Shown: positions 1-6,226 of the stretch, in pieces | How positions within the stretch are numbered: position 1 is the first letter of the stretch | How the letters are laid out: every line of letters starts with the position of its first letter | Source: JAAYYY01 sp032260445 | GTDB taxonomy: Bacteria > Chloroflexota > Anaerolineae > Promineifilales > Promineifilaceae | Length of the DNA: 8,767 nucleotides | Assembly: GCA_032260445.1 (NCBI GenBank) | Contig: JAVVFG010000158.1 | Location: forward strand, 1 to 8,767 | Reading direction: 5' to 3' | Made by a program: the position numbers and the translations under genes | The notes under the pieces: model-generated | The model's database searches: none | Seen by the model: only the letters and a program-made list of their open reading frames with translations | What the model was told of the DNA's origin: nothing

Positions 1-496
1 TCATCAAGGAGAGCGACATACGGCGCTGCCAGCCGCGCGGCGCGATTCCTTTCGCCTCCAAGTCGGCGAGCGGGTCACCGTTGCATTCCAGAACAAGCGG
101 GATGCCCAGCCGGCGCGCAGCCAGCGCGCCCCCGTAATCGAACCAACTCATGCGCTCGTAGAGCACGTCGAAACCAGCCAGCTCCTGCTGGCAGGCCCGT
201 GCGAAGCGCTGGCTCTCAAAGAAGGCGGCATACGGCAGCTGCAGCCCATACTGTATGCGGCGCACCGCACTTTCCAGCCAGCGTAAGGGACCGCTGTCTA
301 GCAGGGAGACGACCACCGGCTCAAACGTGACCAGGTCGTCGCTGCGCCACAGCCTTCCTTCCAGCCGGGCTAGCAGGCGCACCTCGTGCCCGCGCCGCTG
401 TAGCGCGCGCACGATCTCGCGTACATGGGTCGCCGGCCCGTCAAACGGCGGCTGCCGCACGTCGACGTCCTGTTCGAGCAGGTAAGCAATTCTCAC
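1..496 (-). CDS. Glycosyltransferase family 4, N-terminal part (3' end outside window)
   Basis: About 165 residues are visible and the frame is still open at the left edge, so this is the N-terminal Rossmann domain of a GT-B glycosyltransferase whose donor-binding half lies outside. The protein starts MRIAYLLEQD. Around residues 19-39 it has the usual GT4 acceptor-domain pattern: a glycine loop (FDGPATH), then a helix ending RRGHEV and a strand. Residues 109-116 (FDVLYERM) and 131-141 (GIPLVLECNGD) match the later strands of this domain, in which the family typically reads 'D.iy.R......a.....p.v.e.n'. The start is GTG: it is preceded five bases upstream by GGAG, and an in-frame TAG (the stop of the gene before it) lies only eight codons upstream with no other start between. 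It follows the preceding GT4 gene by 24 nt. It probably adds one sugar from a nucleotide donor in the cytoplasm. The donor and linkage cannot be told from this half. The family call is secure; the substrate is unknown. Confidence 0.85.
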   Translation of the reverse strand, partial: MRIAYLLEQDVDVRQPPFDGPATHVREIVRALQRRGHEVRLLARLEGRLWRSDDLVTFEPVVVSLLDSGPLRWLESAVRRIQYGLQLPYAAFFESQRFARACQQELAGFDVLYERMSWFDYGGALAARRLGIPLVLECNGDPLADLEAKGIAPRGWQRRMSLSLM

Positions 497-501
497 GAAT
501 T

Positions 502-505
502 CTCC
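502..505 (-). promoter_or_regulatory. Ribosome binding site deciding the GTG start at 496
   Basis: On the minus strand GGAG stands five bases before the GTG. It is the only good Shine-Dalgarno match between the upstream stop (521-523) and this start, and it supports a GTG start for the edge-truncated GT4 gene. Confidence 0.6.
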
Positions 506-520
506 GTTACCGTGGGTGGA

Positions 521-1516
521 CTAGCGCCGGGTTGCGGCTACGTCTTCGATGATCTGCCGTATCTGCCTTTTCGTCTCGTCGACGTCGTTGCGCGCCGCCA
601 CGACTTCGTGCAGGGCAAGCCGCCGCCGTTGCCGTTCCTGCTCTGGAAGCTCGGCGTAGCACAGAATGCGCTCCACCAGCTCCGCTTCGCCGAAGTAGAG
701 CGTGTCGGCCGGCATCAGCTCGTCGGCGCCGTCCCAATAGTGGCTCAGGCTATAGCAGCCCGAGGCAATTGCCTCCAGCAGCGACACCTGCAGCCCCTCG
801 GAGTAGCCGTTAGAAATGAAGATGTCGATCTTCCCATACCACGCTTCCGGCCGCTCGACGTGCCCGTAGAACGTGACCTTGTCTTCCAGGCCGAGCTTGG
901 CGACCAGGGCGCGCATCGCCTCGTAATACTCGCCAAAGCCCGCCGCCTCGCCGCCGCCGATGTGCAGGTGGAAGCCCGGGCGCAGCTGGTCTAGCCGGTG
1001 GAAAGCGAGAATCAGCTCGTAGACCCGCTTGCGCGGGCGCAGGTGGCAGAGAATGCCGATGTCACCGCTGAACGGCTTTGGCGTCGGCCGGAAGCGCTGC
1101 AGCGAGACCGCCTCCGGGATGACGACCACCTTACCGGCCTGCTGGGGGAAGCGGCGCACGAACTCGCGCCGCTTGGCCTCGGTGACCAGGATGATCCGGT
1201 CGACCGCATCCCAGTTCACTTTCTCGGCCCAGCGATACATCTCGTACCGGTGCAGGCGGGTGACGATACCGGCCGTCCTTGGCATCTCTGTGGCCGCGGC
1301 GAGCAGCTCGCTGGCCCATTCGAAGAAGACGACGTCGTTGCCGCACAAGAAGGTGCCGAGGTCGCGCTCGAATAACATCCGGTTGATGCGCGTGTTGAAG
1401 ACTGGCAGCGAGAACCGGCGCCGCTGGAACAGCGTTACGTCGTGGTGTGCATCGAGATCGGCGTAGATCTCGTGCAGGAAGTCCCAGGTTTCTTCGATGG
1501 CGATTCCAAGCTGCAT
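521..1516 (-). CDS. Glycosyltransferase family 4 (GT-B fold)
   Basis: A 331-residue protein with the two-domain GT-B layout, slightly short for GT4 (often 350-420). The donor domain is clear. Residues 151-164 (GDIGILCHLRPRKR) match the family's 'G.l...K+' segment at the inter-domain border. Residues 231-236 (DIFISN) precede the EX7E motif, with the two glutamates at 240 and 248 (SEGLQVSLLEA), which binds the nucleotide-sugar donor in retaining GT4 enzymes. The N-terminal domain is less typical: it begins MQLGIAIEETWDF instead of showing a glycine-rich loop, and residues 61-67 (DVVFFEW) and 84-93 (IVTRLHRYEM) stand where the later acceptor-side strands should be. The ATG is preceded by AGGA, and the gene begins 13 nt after the asparagine-synthetase-like gene. 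It is probably a cytoplasmic sugar transferase for a glycan or glycolipid. Donor sugar and acceptor are unknown. Confidence 0.88.
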   Translation of the reverse strand: MQLGIAIEETWDFLHEIYADLDAHHDVTLFQRRRFSLPVFNTRINRMLFERDLGTFLCGNDVVFFEWASELLAAATEMPRTAGIVTRLHRYEMYRWAEKVNWDAVDRIILVTEAKRREFVRRFPQQAGKVVVIPEAVSLQRFRPTPKPFSGDIGILCHLRPRKRVYELILAFHRLDQLRPGFHLHIGGGEAAGFGEYYEAMRALVAKLGLEDKVTFYGHVERPEAWYGKIDIFISNGYSEGLQVSLLEAIASGCYSLSHYWDGADELMPADTLYFGEAELVERILCYAELPEQERQRRRLALHEVVAARNDVDETKRQIRQIIEDVAATRR

Positions 1517-1529
1517 CTTTCCTGCCGTG

Positions 1530-3389
1530 TCAGTCCATATACTGTTGCTGCCATAGCTCCAGGCTGAGCAGCACGCCGAGGCGGATACTGTGGTCGGCGC
1601 CGTTCATGTGCGCGCGTACCAGACCGCGAATCGCTTCCGGCTCGAAGTAGCCGCGCTGCAACGACCGTTGGCTGAGCAAGTTGTCTTCGACCCAATCCCG
1701 CAATACAGTGCGGAACCAGGTGCCATAATCTTTGTAAGGGCGCCGCTGTAGATAATCGACCCGCTTCAGCCCGGCTTTATTCAGGTGCCAGCGCACGAGA
1801 CGCTGGGCACGGATGCGCACGTCGCGCGCGCAATCGATCAGCGGCAGCCCGGTATCCGGTACCGGTATCTGCGCCAGTTTCGGGAACTGCCGGATGAACG
1901 TGTTGCGCATCAGCTCGCGCCGGTAGCGAAAGCCGGGCGGGATGGTCAGCATCAACGACACCAGGTCACGGTCGACAAAGGGCAACCGCACTTCGGCGCG
2001 GCTGCGTACCATGAGCACGCCGTTCAGGGTATGCCGCGGCACCCGCTGGGTGTAGTCGTAGTAGATGCGCTGGTCGGCCAGTTGCGCCGTCCGTGCGGCC
2101 GCCATGCCCGCACGGTAGCTCTCCATGACTGCGTCACCCACACGCTCCCTAAACGCAGCGGTCAGCGTCTGATCTAGTCGGTCTTGCTCGAAGATCAACA
2201 CGCCCTGCTCGCGGTGCGCCAGTTGGTGCGCGCGGATTGCGTTGTCTGGCGAGTAATCGGCCCAATGCTGCGGGCGCTGCGCAAAACCGGCCATCGCGTC
2301 GCCCAGAAACCCTTTGTACAGGATCTGCGCGTGCTCAGTTTGCTCCTTCAGCGTCGCCCCGGCATGCAGGTTAACCAGGTTGCCCATCCCGTCGGTGATC
2401 CGCACCGCCTCTTCGGCCATCCCGCGCAACCAGTCGGGTCGCAGCGCGAAGAAGTGATGCTGGCTGCCGAGCGCGTCTGCCACCTCCGCGGCAAAGCGAG
2501 CATCGTCACAACCGGGCAGGCCCCAGCTAAACGTATGGAAGCTGTCGAGCGGCTGGCTTTCACCTAACAGCGCCAGCAACAAGCGCGAGTCGAGCCCGCC
2601 GCTGAGCAGCATGCCGGCCGGAACCTCGCCTGAAGGCGCCTGCCGGACCATCGCCTGCCGCAGGTGGTGCAGCAGGTCGTCCATCCACTCTGTTTCCAAC
2701 CGGAAGGGATACTCGCGCGGATGGAGCGGTTCCCAGTTGCGTTGCTGCCGCAGATACCCATCCTCGTAGACGAGCACCGTGGCCTGCGGCAGTAGCTGCA
2801 CGTCTTCTACCAGCGTGCGCTGTCCAAGGAGATGGTCGAACGCCAGGAACTGGGCGACGCCCACGTGGTCGACACAGCGCGGCAGCGCTGGATGCGCCAG
2901 CAGCGCACGCACACCCGAGCCGAAGATCAACCCATCGTGACTACGGCTGTAGTAGACTGGATGCAGCCCGAGGCGGTCGTTAGCGATTACGAGCTTCTGT
3001 GCCGTATTGTCCCAGAGCGCCACGCTGAAGGCACCGTTGAGCCCTTCGACAAAAGCCTCGCCGCGCGTCTCGTACAGACCAAGTAAAAGGGCTGCGTCGC
3101 CACCATCCTGGAGCGGATAACCCTGCGCCAGAAGCGATTGCCGGGCAGCGCTCGGGTCAAACAGCTCACCTTCCATGACCAGGCCGATAGTCTTGCTGGC
3201 GTTCCACAGCGGTTGCGCCTCTGGGTTGGCAATCCCTAGCGTCACTCGGCCGATGCCCCACGCAGCGCGCTGCGCGAGCTCTACACGGAAGCGCGGCTCC
3301 GGCTCGAGTGCCTGCGCCATCTGCGCCAGCAGTTGCGCATCCGCTGCCTGCCCGCCAAATTGTCCTGCGAATCCGATAATGCCTGGCAT
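1530..3389 (-). CDS. Asparagine-synthetase-like protein with degenerate glutaminase domain
   Basis: A 619-residue homologue of glutamine-hydrolysing asparagine synthetase (AsnB): an N-terminal Ntn-type glutaminase domain to about residue 210, then an ATP-pyrophosphatase synthetase domain. The synthetase domain keeps the PPi loop SGGLDS (263-268) and the segment EVRLPFVDRDLV (466-477), equivalent to AsnB 'EaRvPFLD'. Length and order match AsnB-family proteins. The glutaminase domain looks inactive. The protein begins MPGIIGF, where active family members begin MCG with the catalytic Cys as residue 2. The RGPD loop is absent, and NGEIYN is changed to EGELFD (73-78). Arg48 and Asp98 may correspond to retained glutamine-binding residues. 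I chose the start at 3389 because it places MPGIIGF exactly where MCGI begins in the family; an in-frame GTG at 3455 would add 22 unmatched residues. AAGG lies 12 bases upstream. It may use free ammonia or another amine to make an amide, perhaps on a sugar acid or amino acid of the glycan. True asparagine synthesis is less likely. Confidence 0.87.
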   Translation of the reverse strand: MPGIIGFAGQFGGQAADAQLLAQMAQALEPEPRFRVELAQRAAWGIGRVTLGIANPEAQPLWNASKTIGLVMEGELFDPSAARQSLLAQGYPLQDGGDAALLLGLYETRGEAFVEGLNGAFSVALWDNTAQKLVIANDRLGLHPVYYSRSHDGLIFGSGVRALLAHPALPRCVDHVGVAQFLAFDHLLGQRTLVEDVQLLPQATVLVYEDGYLRQQRNWEPLHPREYPFRLETEWMDDLLHHLRQAMVRQAPSGEVPAGMLLSGGLDSRLLLALLGESQPLDSFHTFSWGLPGCDDARFAAEVADALGSQHHFFALRPDWLRGMAEEAVRITDGMGNLVNLHAGATLKEQTEHAQILYKGFLGDAMAGFAQRPQHWADYSPDNAIRAHQLAHREQGVLIFEQDRLDQTLTAAFRERVGDAVMESYRAGMAAARTAQLADQRIYYDYTQRVPRHTLNGVLMVRSRAEVRLPFVDRDLVSLMLTIPPGFRYRRELMRNTFIRQFPKLAQIPVPDTGLPLIDCARDVRIRAQRLVRWHLNKAGLKRVDYLQRRPYKDYGTWFRTVLRDWVEDNLLSQRSLQRGYFEPEAIRGLVRAHMNGADHSIRLGVLLSLELWQQQYMD

Positions 3390-3482
3390 GTTTCTATAAG
3401 ACCTTCTGGAATAAGTGACAGTCGGGCCGGCAGCACGCAGGCAGCTCCCGACCACACAGTTGAGCGATCTCGATAAATCGCT
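3390..3482 (-). other. 93-nt intergenic gap with two small inverted repeats
   Basis: This is the longest gap in the window. Directly after the TGA of the upstream sulfotransferase gene are 6-bp arms AGCGAT/ATCGCT (3463-3468 and 3477-3482, 8-nt loop). Nearer the next gene are 6-bp arms GTCGGG/CCCGAC (3421-3426 and 3447-3452, 20-nt spacing). Neither is followed by a T-run on the minus strand, so neither looks like a standard intrinsic terminator. They could be mRNA processing or stability hairpins, or an attenuator. I see no convincing promoter. The proximal part carries the AGAAGG Shine-Dalgarno sequence of the asparagine-synthetase-like gene. Confidence 0.35.
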
Positions 3483-4235
3483 TCACGCGTTTAGAGGCAC
3501 CAGTACCTCGTCAAACATCGACGCGTATCTGGTCCCTGCTACGCTATCACGCAGCTCGTCGAAATTCGTCACCACCGCGCGCAAATCGTCGCGCGTATGT
3601 TTCATCGTCTTCTCTGTGACAGGACGTTGTCCCACGCCAAGGAACGAGAAGACCGCCGCCAACACACCGTCTCTATCGACGAGGAGATCTTCATAGACGA
3701 TGGTCAGCGCCGGCCGGTCCAACTGGGCAACGTAGCGGTCAAGCTCCTGCTCGGCCTGTTCCCGCTCGTCCAGAAACTGGACGAATTCGGCCACATCCAC
3801 ATCCATCGGCGGCATCCGGTCCGACTTATCGTATAGGTTCCACTTACCTGTCGCCTCGTACAGGCGGCGGGCATTGATGCGCGAGATAACAGCCTTCACC
3901 CGGTTGCGCCGCTGCATGCGAATGATCTGGCATTGCTTCTCGTGTAGCAGCGCTGCAAAACCGTCGGGGTCTAGCACGTCGACCAGCTTTGTCTTGAAGC
4001 CAACGGCGGCACGACGCCCGACAATCGGCGGGGTGAAGTAGTCACGCGCCCAACTAAGCTGGGCGGCCGCATCTTCGCCGCGCTGCCGCATCACAGAGAA
4101 GCGCTCGTAGACCATCTCAATATCTGGATGCGAGCCAAGCATGCTCGTCATATAGGTGCTGCCGTCCCGCTCGACAAACAGGATAACAAAAGGGGTCACT
4201 TCAGATCCGAGGAAAAAGGGGCGGTTCAATCCCAT
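3483..4235 (-). CDS. Sulfotransferase, Stf0-like
   Basis: A 250-residue PAPS-dependent sulfotransferase, complete by family standards (about 240-300). The 5'-phosphosulfate loop is at residues 20-39 (FVERDGSTYM... ending LGSHPDI), matching the family pattern 'R.GST.l...l..hP'. The 3'-phosphate binding segment is at 104-120 (IIRMQRRNRVKAVIS), with Arg109/110/112 and Ser118. The arrangement 'RRNRVk.avS' is reminiscent of Stf0-type and related bacterial carbohydrate sulfotransferases rather than the classical 'RdPrD..S' type seen in the other sulfotransferase here. YEDLL at 181-185 is the usual later motif. There is no signal peptide or membrane segment, so it should act in the cytoplasm, moving sulfate from PAPS to a hydroxyl, most likely on a sugar. 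It starts 8 nt after the GT2 gene. Its Shine-Dalgarno sequence is weak (GGAG 15 nt upstream, inside the GT2 end), which suggests translational coupling. Sampled lines are lower in GC than neighbouring genes. The acceptor is unknown. Confidence 0.87.
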   Translation of the reverse strand: MGLNRPFFLGSEVTPFVILFVERDGSTYMTSMLGSHPDIEMVYERFSVMRQRGEDAAAQLSWARDYFTPPIVGRRAAVGFKTKLVDVLDPDGFAALLHEKQCQIIRMQRRNRVKAVISRINARRLYEATGKWNLYDKSDRMPPMDVDVAEFVQFLDEREQAEQELDRYVAQLDRPALTIVYEDLLVDRDGVLAAVFSFLGVGQRPVTEKTMKHTRDDLRAVVTNFDELRDSVAGTRYASMFDEVLVPLNA

Positions 4236-4243
4236 AGCTGTTC

Positions 4244-5407
4244 TTAGCTTCTCCGTGGCGCAAGGTATGAACGAACGAGAATAGAGAGCACACCGCGATT
4301 CGCCAGCCAGCGCGGCTGGTAGCGTAGCGCGTGATGTAGTGAGGTGCGGGCGCGAGCGAGATCGCCCTGCTGCTCAGCCGCAAAAGCAAGCCGCATCGCC
4401 GCTTGCCCCAGCGCTTCACGGCGACACGCGCCGAGACAGGTCAGTGTTGCTGGCAGGTTGTCGTAGATCCGTTGCAGATAAGACAGAGGGTCGGCAATCT
4501 TCGGCAGGTCAGTCCAGGCAAACAGATGCTGCGCCAGCCGCTCGCCGCCGCCCGCTGCCAGCTTCGGGTCAAGCGCGACTGCTTCTTCCAGGTGCTTGCC
4601 GGCTGTTACCAGACTCTCCTCGCGCCGGTAGGCCTGGGCCGCCGCTCGCAGGTGCGCCCGGCTGTACGCCAGGTGACGCCACTCGCGCCACGACGCCGGC
4701 AGCGCTGGATCGGCAAACAGCTTGTCGAGTACAGCGAAAGTTGCCGTCGTCATCTGGCTGCCATCGCGGGTCATCTGGTCGGCGTGAAAGCGATAGAGGG
4801 AGACCGGCTGCGCCACCCAGGCCATCTCACAGCCAAGCCGCGCCAGCCGCAGCCACATATCCCAGTCCTCGTAGGAGCGCAGCTGCTCGTCAAAAAAGCC
4901 TGCGCGCTCCTGCCACGAGCGGCGCACGAGCACGCTGCCGACGTGCAGCGGGTTGCCCAGGAGCAGCTCCCGCCCGTCTACTGGCAACGGCTGGTCAAAC
5001 AGGCGCCCGTTTTGCGCGCCTGTCTCGTCCACTGGAATGGCCTGCCCGGCGACCAGACCCACTTCTGGGCGTTGCTCCAGCACTGCCAGCAGCAGTGCCA
5101 GTTTCTCCGGCAGAAAGCGGTCATCCGAATCGAGATAGCTCAGGTACTCACCGTGCGCGTGGCGGATACCCGTGTTGCGTGCCGCCGAGAGCCCGCGGTT
5201 TTCCTGGTAAACGTAGCGCAGCCGAGCGTCGTCAAACGCCTCCACCACCGCCTGCGTGCCGTCGGTAGAACCGTCGTCGACGACGATCACCTCGACATCG
5301 CCATAACTCTGCCCCAGCGCACTGCGAATCGCTTCGCCCAGATAATGAGCCTGGTTGTAGGCGGGGATAATGATGCTGACGCACGCGCCGTTCCCGCGCT
5401 CGTTCAT
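4244..5407 (-). CDS. Glycosyltransferase family 2 with TPR-like C-terminal tail
   Basis: A 387-residue GT-A fold transferase. The GT2 domain covers residues 9 to about 210: VSIIIPAYNQ (10-19), VVDDGSTDGT (42-51) for nucleotide binding, ENRGLSAARNTGI (69-81), the DXD-type metal site YLDSDDRF (91-98), and YEDWDMWLRL (179-188), whose ED pair is the likely catalytic base region. After about residue 240 comes a helical extension of roughly 145 residues. It contains two stretches with TPR-like spacing (about 247-282 ending EEAVALDPKL, and about 336-366 with GDLARARTSLHHALRYQP). No transmembrane segment is evident, so it is probably cytoplasmic or membrane-associated. The ATG overlaps the TGA of the DPM1-like gene by 4 nt (ATGA), with AAGG seven bases upstream, so the pair is probably coupled in translation. 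It transfers a sugar from a nucleotide donor onto the growing glycan. Donor and acceptor cannot be told, and the tail may bind a partner. Confidence 0.9.
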   Translation of the reverse strand: MNERGNGACVSIIIPAYNQAHYLGEAIRSALGQSYGDVEVIVVDDGSTDGTQAVVEAFDDARLRYVYQENRGLSAARNTGIRHAHGEYLSYLDSDDRFLPEKLALLLAVLEQRPEVGLVAGQAIPVDETGAQNGRLFDQPLPVDGRELLLGNPLHVGSVLVRRSWQERAGFFDEQLRSYEDWDMWLRLARLGCEMAWVAQPVSLYRFHADQMTRDGSQMTTATFAVLDKLFADPALPASWREWRHLAYSRAHLRAAAQAYRREESLVTAGKHLEEAVALDPKLAAGGGERLAQHLFAWTDLPKIADPLSYLQRIYDNLPATLTCLGACRREALGQAAMRLAFAAEQQGDLARARTSLHHALRYQPRWLANRGVLSILVRSYLAPRRS

Positions 5408-6192
5408 CCTGCTACCTTTTCTGACCCGCTAACCCGGACTGGGTGCGCCGCACCCGTGCGCTGACCGCTCCTCGCCGGTGCAGCCGCGTGCGGCATCAGC
5501 CCGTATTTCAGAATCACGTAGATCGCACGAACACCATCCCGCCAGTTAATCTTCTTCCCCTGGTCGTACGTCCGCCCGTGATAAGCGATCCCAACCTCAT
5601 AGATGGGACAACCCGTTCGTGCCACCTTCGCCGTGAACTCCGGCTCAAAGCCGAAGCGGTCTTCTTCAAGCACGATTTGCTCCAACACGCTCCGCCGGAA
5701 CACCTTATAGCAGACTTCCATGTCTGTCAGGTTGAGATTCGTGAACATGTTGGAAAGCGTCGTCAGGAAGCGGTTGCCCAGCGAATGCCAGAAGTAGAGC
5801 ACGCGGTGCGACTCGCTGCCGACGAAGCGCGAGCCATAGACGACGTCCGCCTTGCCATCGAGGATCGGTTGCAGCAGCTTCATGTACTCACCGGGATCGT
5901 ACTCCAGGTCAGCATCCTGGATGATGATCACATCCCCGCTGGCGTGGGCGAAGCCGGTACGCAGCGCCGCCCCCTTCCCGCGATTCTGCTCATGGAGCAC
6001 GACGTTAATCGGCCCCTGCCCCGCAAACTGCCCGTCTATGGAGGCCAGGTACTCGCGCGTCCCGTCGCTGGAGCCATCGTCGACGATGACCAGCTCGCGC
6101 TGCAGCGGCAGCGGCACAGTCATGACCATCTCGACAATCGTCGCGATCGTATCTATCTCGTTGTAAGCGGGCATGATAATGGATAGCTTCAT
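5404..6192 (-). CDS. DPM1-like GT2, polyprenyl-phosphate glycosyltransferase
   Basis: A 262-residue soluble GT2 that resembles dolichol-phosphate mannosyltransferase catalytic subunits and bacterial relatives that charge undecaprenyl phosphate with a sugar. Motifs in order: MKLSIIMPAYNE (1-12), IVDDGSSDGT (36-45), EQNRGKGAALRTGF (68-81), the metal-binding QDADLEYDP (92-100), VYGSRF (118-123), and FGFEPEFTAKVA (180-191), which carries the 'dRFGFEpE' signature of the DPM1 group. RTYDQGKKINWRDG (207-220) matches the family's 'R.y.eGKKI.w.Dg' segment. Members of this compact type end shortly after that point. Here an extra Ala/Gly/Ser-rich tail of about 30 residues follows (from 233), with no clear membrane helix. 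GAGG lies 11 bases before the ATG. Directly upstream is a GT-C membrane protein, the kind of enzyme that uses polyprenyl-phosphate sugars, so the two probably work as donor maker and user. The sugar (mannose, glucose or other) is not readable. Confidence 0.9.
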   Translation of the reverse strand: MKLSIIMPAYNEIDTIATIVEMVMTVPLPLQRELVIVDDGSSDGTREYLASIDGQFAGQGPINVVLHEQNRGKGAALRTGFAHASGDVIIIQDADLEYDPGEYMKLLQPILDGKADVVYGSRFVGSESHRVLYFWHSLGNRFLTTLSNMFTNLNLTDMEVCYKVFRRSVLEQIVLEEDRFGFEPEFTAKVARTGCPIYEVGIAYHGRTYDQGKKINWRDGVRAIYVILKYGLMPHAAAPARSGQRTGAAHPVRVSGSEKVAG

Positions 6193-6226
6193 GCTCGAAT
6201 CAACCTCAGTTGCTTAATGCTGTTCC

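Noticed and set aside
494..523. Readthrough fusion of the two GT4 genes (TAG and GTG lie in the same frame, eight codons apart)
   Set aside because: Each protein has its own GT-B features, and a Shine-Dalgarno site stands five bases before the GTG. The shared frame is a one-in-three chance event, and the same holds for the TGA/GTG junction at 7771-7792.
425..1466. Several plus-strand open frames opposite the GT4 genes
   Set aside because: They overlap genes with an EX7E motif and GT-B features, and their translations are Arg/Ser-rich or motif-free, as is typical of shadow frames.
1530..3389. Lasso-peptide cyclase (McjC-like) as the role of the AsnB homologue
   Set aside because: No transglutaminase-like protease, recognition protein or small precursor peptide gene is visible nearby, and the context is glycan synthesis.
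3390..3455. Upstream GTG start (3455) for the asparagine-synthetase-like gene
   Set aside because: The extra 22 residues match nothing in the family, while MPGIIGF at 3389 aligns with the family's usual N-terminus and has its own AAGG upstream.
3390..3482. Intrinsic terminator or promoter in the 93-nt gap
   Set aside because: Neither hairpin has a T-run after it on the minus strand. The only TATAGA-like hexamer lies four bases before the start codon, too close to act as a -10 box for this gene.
4403..5464. Long plus-strand open frame (353 codons) opposite the second GT2 gene
   Set aside because: It lies antisense to a gene with full GT2 motifs, its translation has no recognisable motif, and long antisense frames are expected in GC-rich coding DNA.
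5443..6186. Plus-strand open frame (247 codons) opposite the DPM1-like gene
   Set aside because: It mirrors the coding gene in a frame kept open by GC-rich codon use, and its protein resembles no family.
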